Origin: Dechloromonas sp. TW-R-39-2
GTDB taxonomy: Bacteria; Pseudomonadota; Gammaproteobacteria; Burkholderiales; Rhodocyclaceae
Length of the DNA: 64,000 bases
Reading direction: 5' to 3'
Assembly (NCBI RefSeq): GCF_016864195.1
Contig: NZ_CP045202.1
Coordinates: 3,256,501-3,320,500 of the forward strand
Part shown: piece by piece, positions 19,247 to 27,006 of the stretch
Numbering within the stretch: position 1 is the first letter of the stretch
How the letters are laid out: each line of letters begins with the position of its first letter
Position numbers and translations under genes: made by a program
The notes under the pieces: generated by a model
Told to the model about the DNA's origin: nothing
Seen by the model: the letters and a program-made list of their open reading frames with translations, nothing else
Database searches by the model: none

Positions 19247-19417
19247 ATGGAAAGAAATACCCGTAGCGATATTGCCGCCTTTCCCGAACTGTTTGGCGAC
19301 ATGGACCAATTCATCGAGGAAGTCGGTCTGGGCATCCGCCGCACCGGCTTGAAACTGGCAATTGCCGCCATACCCGGCAGTGCGCTGCTCATCTTTGCGC
19401 TAGGCAAGGTTGCCTGA
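19247..19417 (+). CDS. Small single-span membrane protein (56 aa)
   Basis: The ORF runs from the ATG at 19247, seven bases after CGGAG, to the TGA at 19415-19417. The first half is acidic and helical (FPELFGDMDQFIEE); the second half is one hydrophobic span (KLAIAAIPGSALLIFALG). No family recognised. A terminator follows directly, which supports a real short transcript. Confidence 0.5.
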   Translation: MERNTRSDIAAFPELFGDMDQFIEEVGLGIRRTGLKLAIAAIPGSALLIFALGKVA

Positions 19418-19422
19418 AAACA

Positions 19423-19448
19423 AAAAACCCGCCGAATGGCGGGTTTTT
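19423..19448. terminator. Bidirectional terminator
   Basis: The stem AACCCGCC/GGCGGGTT with loop GAAT has A-tract and T-tract sides, so it can stop both the small membrane-protein transcript and yggX. Confidence 0.88.
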
Positions 19449-19467
19449 ATTGGTCGGGCGTCTGGAA

Positions 19468-19740
19468 TCAGGCGGCCGGCGGGACAAAGCCCTGGATCTG
19501 GTCGGCGCCTTCGCCGAAGAAATGCTTTTCGACCTGCTCGGCCAGGTATTTGCGATGACGGGCCTCAACCAGATTGAGACGGTTTTCGTTGATGATCATC
19601 GTCTGCAGCTTGATCCACTGTTGCCAGGCTTCCTTCGAAACATGCTCGAAAATGCGCTGACCCAGAGCGCCGGGATACGGCGGGAGATCGAGGCCTTCGG
19701 CTTCGCGGCCCAGCTTGATGCAATTGACGGTACGTGCCAT
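19468..19740 (-). CDS. yggX: Probable Fe(2+)-trafficking / oxidative damage protection protein
   Basis: 90 residues matching Ygg[19 protein letters not shown] with the conserved Cys7, then [19 protein letters not shown] and [16 protein letters not shown]. It protects Fe-S enzymes from oxidation. In related genomes I expect yggX directly after argA; here the two are separated by about 35 kb of island, with argA the next host gene on the same strand at 54835. Confidence 0.96.
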   Translation of the reverse strand: MARTVNCIKLGREAEGLDLPPYPGALGQRIFEHVSKEAWQQWIKLQTMIINENRLNLVEARHRKYLAEQVEKHFFGEGADQIQGFVPPAA

Positions 19741-19849
19741 TTAAACAAACTCCATGGGTGTTGATGGGGCGAATTATAAGGTCTTGAACAATAGCTTTGA
19801 AACGCTATCCAAGCCTTATAAATCGGCGATCTTGTGTTTTAGAATTCAG

Positions 19850-19872
19850 TCTAGCTACCCTCTGAGCTACCC
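19850..19872. repeat. Candidate attL and integrase-arm repeats
   Basis: TCTAGCTACCC (19850-19860), identical to 54701-54711, is followed by a second AGCTACCC at 19865-19872. The AGCTACCC word recurs near the integrase start, as expected for recombinase binding sites. Confidence 0.5.
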
Positions 19873-19983
19873 GAAATCGTATCTCTGACACTCGATTCGG
19901 CTCGTATCTCGCAAGGTAGGGTTAAAAGTTGAAGTATAGCTTCACCTGCTCCGTTAAACATTACCTTGATTCTGCCCTGCCAG

Positions 19984-20823
19984 TCATCCGGGCCAAGATT
20001 TCCGGCAGATAGCAACCTTGGATATCGCCTTCATCAAGGTTGATTCAGCGTACAGGCTTATCCCATTACCGTTCGCTAATCTCCACCGCCCTCCCGAATC
20101 TTTTCCGGCTGGGCATATTTCTTCCAGTAGATCGTACTTCGTCCCCCTGTACCTTTTCTTCCCCGTCTTTTTGTCAGTACCACGGAGATATAGTGACTCC
20201 CCACGCTTTTTTCCGATGACCTCACTAACCGCATGTTTAACTGCCACGAGGATGTTCGCACCAACCTGATCTTCATCGGTGCGCACCTTCGAACGTTGGG
20301 ACTCCACTTTATGCGGAGGGAGGGTGGCGGCCTTCTGCTTGTACTTCCATTCGGTTGCTTTCAAGTCGGGCAACTCATCACCACCGAACAGGAAAGCCTC
20401 CATCGGCATCCTCCCTTTTTTGCCAGTAGTGGCACAGCAATAAGCGACGAACGCTTTCCCTCCTTTATTCTTCGTTTTAATCCAATCAGTCATTGCCGAC
20501 ATGAAGGCCTCCTGACGGCCACCGAGCATTAGCCAAAACTGAATCGCAAGTCGGCACCAAACCAACGGGGAAAAGGCTGTGCAACGCCTCACCTCCCCAT
20601 GTTCCCTGAAGTACTTCTGTAACCGCCGAGTGCACGTCTTTAGGTGTATGTTGTTTGACCGTTCGTCTGCTTCCCCAACAACAAACTGGACGTTGAACTC
20701 AGCCTGTTCTTTCCAGATGCCTTTGCCACTGTCATCTCCAAAGAACACCCACGGTAGCGCCTCCTCCACAGTCCATTCTTGCGCGTTGAAATCGAGAGGA
20801 AAAACTTTTGATATTTTCGCCAT
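19984..20823 (-). CDS. Protein of unknown function
   Basis: 279 residues, first gene inside the island. It begins MAKISKVFPLDFNAQEW. The middle has a Cys-pair-like AYCCATTG and the C-terminal half is basic (RGTDKKTGKKRYRGTKYD, then AESTLMKAISKV). No signal peptide and no membrane helix. I recognise no domain; the basic tail would suit nucleic-acid contact. It is transcribed toward the left edge of the island. Confidence 0.55.
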   Translation of the reverse strand: MAKISKVFPLDFNAQEWTVEEALPWVFFGDDSGKGIWKEQAEFNVQFVVGEADERSNNIHLKTCTRRLQKYFREHGEVRRCTAFSPLVWCRLAIQFWLMLGGRQEAFMSAMTDWIKTKNKGGKAFVAYCCATTGKKGRMPMEAFLFGGDELPDLKATEWKYKQKAATLPPHKVESQRSKVRTDEDQVGANILVAVKHAVSEVIGKKRGESLYLRGTDKKTGKKRYRGTKYDLLEEICPAGKDSGGRWRLANGNGISLYAESTLMKAISKVAICRKSWPG

Positions 20824-21181
20824 TGCCTTCGTTCTAAAAGTTGTAAGCGGCCTGTGCCCCCCCTACGTCAGTTAGGCAGAAAATGAACGCTGAATCATCG
20901 CCAGCCCTGCTCGCCCTCCCGTAGGACCCCACACGAATTAGCCTTTCCCGCGCATTTGTATAGCGATCAAACAAGTCCATCGCATCGCCAAAATCTTACA
21001 CGAATTTCCTCCCATTTCCTCACGATTTTGAAAACGTTTGGCCTAAAGAAGCATTCCTTTGCTGGAGTAGATGCATCTCTCAGCCATCGCCAATCAGTCC
21101 ATTTTTTTAGCTGTGAAAGACCAGCAGCTAGATCGACAGGCACATCGCTGGTCGCTGGCTAACTTCTTTTAGGAGTGGGCC
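20824..21181. other. Intergenic stretch without a gene
   Basis: Between divergent genes. An AGGAG ribosome site ends it, just before 21182. It presumably holds divergent promoters; I see no convincing palindrome or RNA. Confidence 0.5.
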
Positions 21182-21400
21182 ATGACGGTCAAAAAGAAGA
21201 AATTCCTCACCGAGGAAGAAAAGCTGGTTGCTGCTCTTCAGCGTGAAGCTGCGCGGCGGGCAAACGTCAATCAACAACTGGAACGATTCCATTTGCTACC
21301 CGATGAGGCTCACGTCCGCCTTCCTGTGGTGATGGCGCTTTATGGGTGCTCACCGAAGAGCAGATGGATACGATTCCCTTTGATGTTGAACAATCGGTGA
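21182..21400 (+). pseudogene. Truncated AlpA-like regulator
   Basis: 72 residues. The first part, ending HVRLPVVMALYGCS, matches the helix-turn-helix start of AlpA-type phage regulators, whose family continues with a recognition helix of the type TVWRRVKSG. Here the frame instead reads PKSRWIRFPLMLNNR and stops, so the recognition helix is lost. Its end overlaps the start of the rep gene in another frame. I infer a deletion that joined alpA to rep. An AGGAG site supports translation of the fragment. Confidence 0.5.
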
Positions 21401-22632
21401 ATCACCATGGGGAGATATCGAGTTCCACTCCCAAGTCCCAGTGGATTAAGTCAGCACTGACTGGTGCCACTTTCATGGTCACGCCAGTTTTTCGTAACAA
21501 CAAGGCTGCTCGCAAGGGTGAGTTGCTGGGGTACTTAATCAGTATCCACATTCCTGCCTGCGTGGTCGGCAACAACGCCTTGCTGCAGATACTCGTGTAC
21601 TGGTGCTGCGTGTTTGCACTCGAATTTTTAAAAATGCACCTGCTACAGCAAGGCTGCAGCCCTGTCATCGTCAACCAACTTGATCTCGAACATTCTTCAA
21701 TCAAGGGAGTGGCATTGACGTATTTGCTGGACTGCAAGGATCAGGCAGAGGCGAACAGCTTCAACTCGAAGATTCAACAATACGGCGAAGCAACGCTGAA
21801 TACTCACCATACCAACGCCAAGCAGAAGAAGCCGATCTCTGTCATCACTTCGGCGGGGCAGAGCACTGTCACCATCCTTAAGCCTCGCCACTTCGAGGAC
21901 AAGTCGTATGTGAAAGTCGGGCCTACGCCAAATTCCTTTGAGACCTTCCACTCACCAGCGATACGCCAAGCTGTGTATGGCGAAAGCTGTCACAAGGTTC
22001 GCCTTGAACACAATGCGGAGCATAAGTGGTTGGAAGCAAATGGTGGTGACTCACCGCTGGCATGGAAGAACAAGGCAAAGGCGGCTGAGCTTATTGCCGG
22101 GGCTTTCCAGCAAATCAAGGATTACCTTCGCGTTAGCGAGGAACTTCGTAGTAAGCGCCCGAAGCCGGATCAGATCGCCAAGCTGCCCCCTGCTGAACAG
22201 ACCATCCTGCTCGACTACTTTGCTGGTGTTGATCCCAAGCAGCACCCGTCAATGATTGGTAAAAGCAGCCAGTATTTTTCGAGCATCAAGCGCCACATCG
22301 AGACTGAGTTACGTATCGACATCACCATCCCCTGGGCTATCCACAGCACGAAGATTTCCCCGGATTTGCCCAACTGGATGAAGCTGCCCGATGAATATCA
22401 GGCTCCGAATCACTTGGCTGCGCACTGCTTTGTTCGGGAAACCGCCAAAGCCAAGTTGAAGCAGTTGCGTCAGATCAATGCCAGCCTCGCTGCGCCGAAA
22501 GCTTTGGTTGCATCCCCAATCCCGCTGCCATCCGCTGATGCGAAGAAGCAACTCGGTCAAGTAAAGGCGTTTGCTCATGGCACTGGTGATGACGTCAACG
22601 AAACCAGCGACATCTCTGATCTGTTTGCCTAA
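21364..22632 (+). CDS. Gene II/X-type phage/plasmid replication protein (putative)
   Basis: 422 residues from the ATG at 21364 (MDTIPFDVEQ); a GTG at 21346 is an alternative. The pattern follows the filamentous-phage gene II family: a segment reading SIHIPACVVGNNALLQ in place of the family's ASPAKVLQGHN, then a long helix, then a strand like the family's TISRIDATF (here IVNQLDLEHSSIKGVAL), and later VRLEHNAEHKWLEANGG, as in the arginine-rich accessory part. Such proteins nick DNA to start rolling-circle replication. The alignment is from memory, so this is a moderate call. A 12-bp hairpin follows at 22668. Confidence 0.5.
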   Translation: MDTIPFDVEQSVNHHGEISSSTPKSQWIKSALTGATFMVTPVFRNNKAARKGELLGYLISIHIPACVVGNNALLQILVYWCCVFALEFLKMHLLQQGCSPVIVNQLDLEHSSIKGVALTYLLDCKDQAEANSFNSKIQQYGEATLNTHHTNAKQKKPISVITSAGQSTVTILKPRHFEDKSYVKVGPTPNSFETFHSPAIRQAVYGESCHKVRLEHNAEHKWLEANGGDSPLAWKNKAKAAELIAGAFQQIKDYLRVSEELRSKRPKPDQIAKLPPAEQTILLDYFAGVDPKQHPSMIGKSSQYFSSIKRHIETELRIDITIPWAIHSTKISPDLPNWMKLPDEYQAPNHLAAHCFVRETAKAKLKQLRQINASLAAPKALVASPIPLPSADAKKQLGQVKAFAHGTGDDVNETSDISDLFA

Positions 22633-22667
22633 CCCCTTGGCTGCCAATCACAACCACTAATAACCGT

Positions 22668-22700
22668 TGCCAGGTCTGACTAGTTGTTTCAGACCTGGCA
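22668..22700. repeat. Perfect 12-bp inverted repeat after rep
   Basis: TGCCAGGTCTGA and TCAGACCTGGCA separated by a 9-base loop. There is no T-run, so it is not a typical terminator. The site lies 36 bp after the rep stop and 19 bp before the next ATG, a position that suits a replication origin hairpin or a translational operator. Confidence 0.75.
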
Positions 22701-22718
22701 CTGAACAGGAGTTCAACC

Positions 22719-23306
22719 ATGTTGATTATTTCTCTTACCAATCCCGAAATGAACATTGTCGCAATCTCGACTTCCACTACGGAGGGTTGCGTTCTTGTGC
22801 TACTGGCAATTCAGCAAATCGCGAAGAAATACTCGATCCCAGAGGCAGAGGTGAAGTATGAAATTGCTGGAGCCCTGTTGTCCGGGGACATCTTTGTCCG
22901 CAATACAGCGGGGTTCCCGTATCAACCGGATGCGTGCGTTCTGTCAGTCGAGAAAATTCGCCTGGAGGATCTCAATGGCTATTTTGCTTCGCGTGGTCAT
23001 GCCTATCGTCTCCTGCCTGAAGACATCGTGCCGCAATGTAAACCATCTAGCGCCGGTCTCCCCCCCTTGAACAAGCCCCGCATTTCCGTGATCGAAATTC
23101 GCATTCAAGCAATCTTGTCTCACTTGGAAGAGATGCGAGTTGACCACATGAATATTCCCAAGGGTTGGTACAAGGTGCTGGAAAAGCATCTCACTGAAGA
23201 GCTGAAGCTGTGCACTAAATCGGGGTTTTACGATGCTTGGCGGGCCGGTCGAGGGAAGCGGTTTAAGACGGCCAATCATCACATCAATGGTCGCCGCCAT
23301 CACTAG
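22719..23306 (+). CDS. Protein of unknown function
   Basis: 195 residues following the hairpin, with an AGGAG ribosome site. It starts MLIISLTNPEMNIVAIS, has a central helical region, and ends in a basic Arg/His-rich tail (RAGRGKRFKTANHHINGRRHH). No family recognised. It is probably co-transcribed with rep. A GC-rich inverted repeat (GGGGGC/GCCCCC, 23321-23338) lies just after its stop. Confidence 0.55.
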   Translation: MLIISLTNPEMNIVAISTSTTEGCVLVLLAIQQIAKKYSIPEAEVKYEIAGALLSGDIFVRNTAGFPYQPDACVLSVEKIRLEDLNGYFASRGHAYRLLPEDIVPQCKPSSAGLPPLNKPRISVIEIRIQAILSHLEEMRVDHMNIPKGWYKVLEKHLTEELKLCTKSGFYDAWRAGRGKRFKTANHHINGRRHH

Positions 23307-23445
23307 TAGGAGACGAATACGGGGGCCCAAACGCCCCCTAACCAAGCTCGGGCAACAATATGAAAAAAAACCCCAGTCCCCAGTATTGCCCCCTAGTGCC
23401 CCCCTCAGTCCAACATGAGACATCTTACAAAAACGGAGTAACACT

Positions 23446-23634
23446 ATGAAAGCCAATTCATTCTCTCGCCCTCGTAGCATCACGATTGAACTTACCCGCG
23501 GAAGTCCATCGCAGGTGAAGAAGCTCGGGAAGCATAAATCGGATATTCAGCCGAGTAGCCTCCACACCGCTATCGACCTCACCCCGTCTCGCAACCTCAG
23601 TCTCTGCGGGAGGGAGGCCAGCCGCCATGACTAA
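23446..23634 (+). CDS. Small basic protein of unknown function
   Basis: 62 residues, Ser/Arg-rich (MKANSFSRPRSITIELTRG). Its stop overlaps the next gene's start by 8 nt, which argues for real translation and coupling. No domain recognised. Confidence 0.35.
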   Translation: MKANSFSRPRSITIELTRGSPSQVKKLGKHKSDIQPSSLHTAIDLTPSRNLSLCGREASRHD

Positions 23635-24073
23635 GAGCATCCGCAAGGTTATCCGCGAAAATCGGGACAAGGTCACGCGCGAGCAACTGGTTGGCACTAA
23701 GCTGCTCCACCCGGATTATGGGAAGGGAAGGGTTATTGACTACTGCAACTGCTGCTATCTAGCCGAAGTCAAATTTGAGGGCCATGCGAAGCCTCTCACT
23801 AGGCATTTCGATTCAATTTTTGTCAAAGGCTCCGAGTTCAGGCTTTCAGATAAGCAGTTAGACCAGAAGTTTGGTCATTTACGGGCAGACGCCGTGCCTC
23901 AACCGCCCAAGTTTTTATGCTCTACCCCTCCTTTGGCGACACCCGGTCGCGCCAAGGCCGTGAAGGATCGCTTGATGAAACGTAATAGCCAGGACTTGAT
24001 AGTGAAGTCGACGTCTTCCATCCGAATTAGGGGTGGGAGCAAGCCCCCATCGGGTGCCAAAACCCTGTTTTAG
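23627..24073 (+). CDS. Protein of unknown function
   Basis: 148 residues. The N-terminal half holds a compact segment LVGTKLLHPDYGKGRVIDY with a CNCC group, resembling small beta-barrel (CarD/RapA-like) folds that begin 'G..v.hp.yG.G.v'. The C-terminal half is basic and disordered. I do not assign a function. It is followed by about 95 bp of non-coding sequence before a convergent gene. Confidence 0.5.
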   Translation: MTKSIRKVIRENRDKVTREQLVGTKLLHPDYGKGRVIDYCNCCYLAEVKFEGHAKPLTRHFDSIFVKGSEFRLSDKQLDQKFGHLRADAVPQPPKFLCSTPPLATPGRAKAVKDRLMKRNSQDLIVKSTSSIRIRGGSKPPSGAKTLF

Positions 24074-24169
24074 ATACCTGGTGAAGTCGCTGGCTGACTA
24101 GAGACTTGGAAGATGAATACCATGTGCTGCAAGCGTGTCTAGGAGGCCTCGAACGACGTCACCTTTGCA

Positions 24170-25753
24170 TTATCGGCTTAATTCCTTCTCCAACTCATCA
24201 GCGTTGTTCATATAAATAAATGCATCGTCTATCGACATTGATTTGCTGTCAGGGGAGACACACAAAGCTTCAAATACAGAAGCTTTTTTAACTGATCCAT
24301 TGGTTAATTTTACCTGCTCATTTGCCACATAACGACCAACAACAAAAACCTTGGAATTCCCTGGTGATATCTCATCCTTTCCAAACCACTGGGTTTTTGC
24401 ACCTGTTTTGAACATTCCAAAATTATTATTAACAGATAACTTGCCTTGCCCAGACTTAATCAATTCATTCTCATCGTAGTCCAGTAACATAGCAGTAATA
24501 GCCCGAACTTCTTTACTTGGCGATATCGCTGGCAAAAGCTGGTCGCTCATATTGGCCTCTAACCCAACGGCAATATCGAAACAGCTTTTTGCCACCCTAA
24601 GATCCCCACTGCTTATTTTTTTTAGTCGCGCAGCTAGATTTACCACCGATTTCTTACGCTCCGCCTCCCGTTTCTGGATTCCATCTTGATTTGCCTTGAG
24701 GCTAGCGAGCTTTTTATTCAGATCATCAAAGACCTCCTTTTCAATTGATTTAACTTCGTCCTTACCATCTTGAAACATTAGCGCGGAAAGAAGCGGAGTG
24801 TCACCATTACTGAGAACAACTTTCCTTGAGCGGGAATTAAGAAATGGATTCGAAGAAACACCAATCTTGGCATCAATTTGTTTTATATTTCCCGGCACAT
24901 TTTGTTTCTGACGCGCGCCATCTCTATCCGCCTTATCCTTTGAATATCTTTTTAAGTCACTAAGATTAACGCCAAAAAGTGGAAACAACTTCGAATCTTT
25001 AATTTGCAAGGCGCAATCTGCGAGCACATCAGAAACAGTTCCTGGATTATCAACCGACTTTGAGTCAACATACCGCTCAAGCCGTCGATCTGCGCTATCG
25101 AAATGAGGTCGATTTTCGTTGTAGTTTTCAACCTTTCCACTAAAGGCGGAGAATTTCTGAAGAATTTCAACATACTTTTTAACAACAGGATCTTTTGCCA
25201 AAGTTTCGCAAAACGACTCTGAATTAATCAAAGCCCCCTCTTTTTTTGACAATTCAGATTCCGGCCGTATGACCTCTTGTTTTTTTACCTTGTTCGGCTG
25301 TGCGGCATCTTCTTTTAACTCAGATTTCTCTTTAGCGGGGGTAGTAGAAGAGGTTTTATTAATAGGCACGGCAGGGGGAGCCAAAGGAACAGGCGCAATT
25401 TTTTCTTCAGGAAATAATGCATTAATAACATACAACTCACCATCCGATGAAACGATTCGCAACTCAATTTGCCGATCCTGAGGGTTCTTTCGCTTTCTGA
25501 AATCAATCACCCAAGAATCTTCATATATTTCAACATCAATTTTTTCGCTCAAAACTGTATAGCCAGATGGGATCAATCGAGTAGATATGCACTTTGCTGT
25601 CGAGGGCAAAGGACAGTTAAGACGAAATCGTTTTATTTTCGGTGTAATATCGTTATTTCCGGTTGCTGCACACAGGAAATTAGGCATCATTAGTAAAACC
25701 ACAATGAAAGGAAAAATGCGCCTTGATGTATTTTTCGCGGAGTGGATAAACAT
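24170..25753 (-). CDS. Exported protein of unknown function
   Basis: 527 residues with a signal peptide (hydrophobic FPFIVVLLMMPNFLCAATG; cleavage near residue 30). After an N-terminal domain of about 90 residues comes a Pro/Lys/Glu linker (about 120-180), then a helical region. Base composition is distinctly AT-rich, lower in G+C than the neighbouring island genes, so it may have a separate origin. I recognise no family. It is monocistronic; the AT-rich 25754-26164 stretch presumably holds its promoter. Confidence 0.6.
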   Translation of the reverse strand: MFIHSAKNTSRRIFPFIVVLLMMPNFLCAATGNNDITPKIKRFRLNCPLPSTAKCISTRLIPSGYTVLSEKIDVEIYEDSWVIDFRKRKNPQDRQIELRIVSSDGELYVINALFPEEKIAPVPLAPPAVPINKTSSTTPAKEKSELKEDAAQPNKVKKQEVIRPESELSKKEGALINSESFCETLAKDPVVKKYVEILQKFSAFSGKVENYNENRPHFDSADRRLERYVDSKSVDNPGTVSDVLADCALQIKDSKLFPLFGVNLSDLKRYSKDKADRDGARQKQNVPGNIKQIDAKIGVSSNPFLNSRSRKVVLSNGDTPLLSALMFQDGKDEVKSIEKEVFDDLNKKLASLKANQDGIQKREAERKKSVVNLAARLKKISSGDLRVAKSCFDIAVGLEANMSDQLLPAISPSKEVRAITAMLLDYDENELIKSGQGKLSVNNNFGMFKTGAKTQWFGKDEISPGNSKVFVVGRYVANEQVKLTNGSVKKASVFEALCVSPDSKSMSIDDAFIYMNNADELEKELSR

Positions 25754-26164
25754 TTATCACCATTTCCAAGGTTGTATTTGTATATTACCGATAGGCATTC
25801 AGCACCTGCAACCAAATGTGCCACAATTGACATATTTTACACTAATAGCACTTGAGCAATTCACTCGACATAGGCACTTCAATTGTTTGCGAGCAACTTG
25901 CGTCGAGCCAGACTGCCCAACGACTTCCTCCAACTTTGCGCTTCCATGCGAGTGGCAATCGGTAAGCCCGCAGCATCATCCTTGTCACAATTGACACGCA
26001 GCCCTGATGAATGTCGTTGCAGAACACTCCCTCTGCTCAAGTTGGGATTTAGAAAGATTGCGTTGAGCACTCAGCGACGCAATATTTGTATTGATTACTT
26101 TGAGGCATTACCAGGAAAGTTCCTCGATAGGCAGAGCTAATATATCGGCCAATTTTGCCCAAAA
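25754..26164. other. AT-rich intergenic stretch
   Basis: About 410 bp between the exported-protein gene and the XRE regulator, which diverge. Only short frames with no family resemblance are seen. Promoters for both sides are expected here. Confidence 0.4.
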
Positions 26165-26197
26165 TGAACACTATTGATTGTAGTTCTATAGTGTTCA
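26165..26197. promoter_or_regulatory. Palindromic operator before the XRE regulator
   Basis: A perfect 10-bp inverted repeat, TGAACACTAT and ATAGTGTTCA, with a 13-base spacer, 18 bp before the ATG of the XRE gene. It is the expected kind of autoregulatory site for a dimeric helix-turn-helix protein. Confidence 0.65.
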
Positions 26198-26215
26198 AAA
26201 TGGGTTCATGGCGCA

Positions 26216-26518
26216 ATGAAAAACACATCGCGCCCATGCCTGAAAACGGCACTTGCTCATGTCCTTCGATCAGCCAGGAAGCTGCAGCGTCTTACTCAAG
26301 AAGACTTCACTTTGGTTTCAAGTCGCACATACCTAAGCAGCTTGGAGAGAGGTCTTAAAAGCCCAACAATCGACAAGCTGGAGGAAATTTCAAGCGTTCT
26401 TGGCACCACTCCGGCTGCTTTACTTCTCGCCGCTGAAATCATGTGCAGCGATTCCCATCCTGATGACGTCAAGAAGTCGGTTCTAGACCAGGCACTTCGT
26501 CTGTCTAGCAGACAGTAG
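26216..26518 (+). CDS. XRE-family helix-turn-helix regulator
   Basis: 100 residues. The Cro/C1-type HTH spans about 10-70, with LRSARKLQRLTQEDF, SRTYLSSLERGLKSPTIDKLEEI and VLGTTPAALLLAAE. The short C-terminal helix probably dimerises. It likely represses itself through the adjacent palindrome. Downstream genes are debris, so its original partner may have been lost. Confidence 0.85.
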   Translation: MKNTSRPCLKTALAHVLRSARKLQRLTQEDFTLVSSRTYLSSLERGLKSPTIDKLEEISSVLGTTPAALLLAAEIMCSDSHPDDVKKSVLDQALRLSSRQ

Positions 26519-26627
26519 TGGATTCACAACCCCTATAGGCACTCATCAAAAAACGATGATCTCGTATCGACTCATTTCCTAGCGCACCAAAAGTAAACGT
26601 ATTCCTAAAGTCTGGCTGCCTTTTGCA

Positions 26628-26792
26628 TCAGCAAGCGACCACCATCGGCAGCCCTTCCCTGTCTGAGGTGTAGCTTGGTGACAGCCGCTGTCGCTTCATC
26701 TGCCACGGCTTTTCCATACCCTCAGCCGCTGACCGCAACGTGCCTCGGCCCCACCGCTGGTTAATAACATCAAGCGTCGCCATCAACCGCTG
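26628..26792 (-). pseudogene. 3' fragment of a second umuC
   Basis: The minus strand encodes QRLMATLDVINQRWGRG followed by SAAEGMEKPWQMKRQRLS and ends at a natural stop, matching the last 50 or so residues of the intact UmuC at 33581 with several substitutions. The rest of the gene is missing. The divergence shows it is not a recent copy of the neighbouring umuC. It abuts an IS3 fragment, which suggests loss by insertion and deletion. Confidence 0.85.
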
Positions 26793-26809
26793 AACGACCA
26801 TTGGGTACG

Positions 26810-26965
26810 AGCTTGCCCCAGGCTCGTATCCTGATTGCCGCTTGGCGCCGAGACTACAACCAGCATCGGCCGCATAGCTCACTGGATTACCTGACGCCGG
26901 CAGAGTTTGCAGCCAAGCATCGAGCCAGTGATCCCGATGACCCAGTCGGGGAAGAACGTCTTTAG
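26810..26965 (+). mobile_element. 3' remnant of an IS3-family transposase (orfB)
   Basis: The frame encodes ARILIAAWRRDYNQHRPHSS, then LDYLTPAEFAAKHRASDP, and stops at 26963-26965. WRRDYN.HRPHSSL.Y.TPAEF is the C-terminal signature of IS3-group integrases. No start, catalytic DDE residues or clear terminal repeats remain. Confidence 0.85.
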
Positions 26966-27006
26966 CAGTGCAAACCAGTGATTAATGCAATATGAGTGAG
27001 ACAGAC

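Noticed and set aside
23321..23400. C-rich tract with GGGGGC/GCCCCC as a CRISPR or RNA element
   Set aside because: A single inverted repeat without repeated units or a T-run; no array structure is present here or elsewhere in the window.
26628..26882. 84-aa protein as an intact small gene
   Set aside because: Only residues from QRLM onward match UmuC; the 30 preceding residues are out-of-frame sequence from the IS junction, so it is a fragment.
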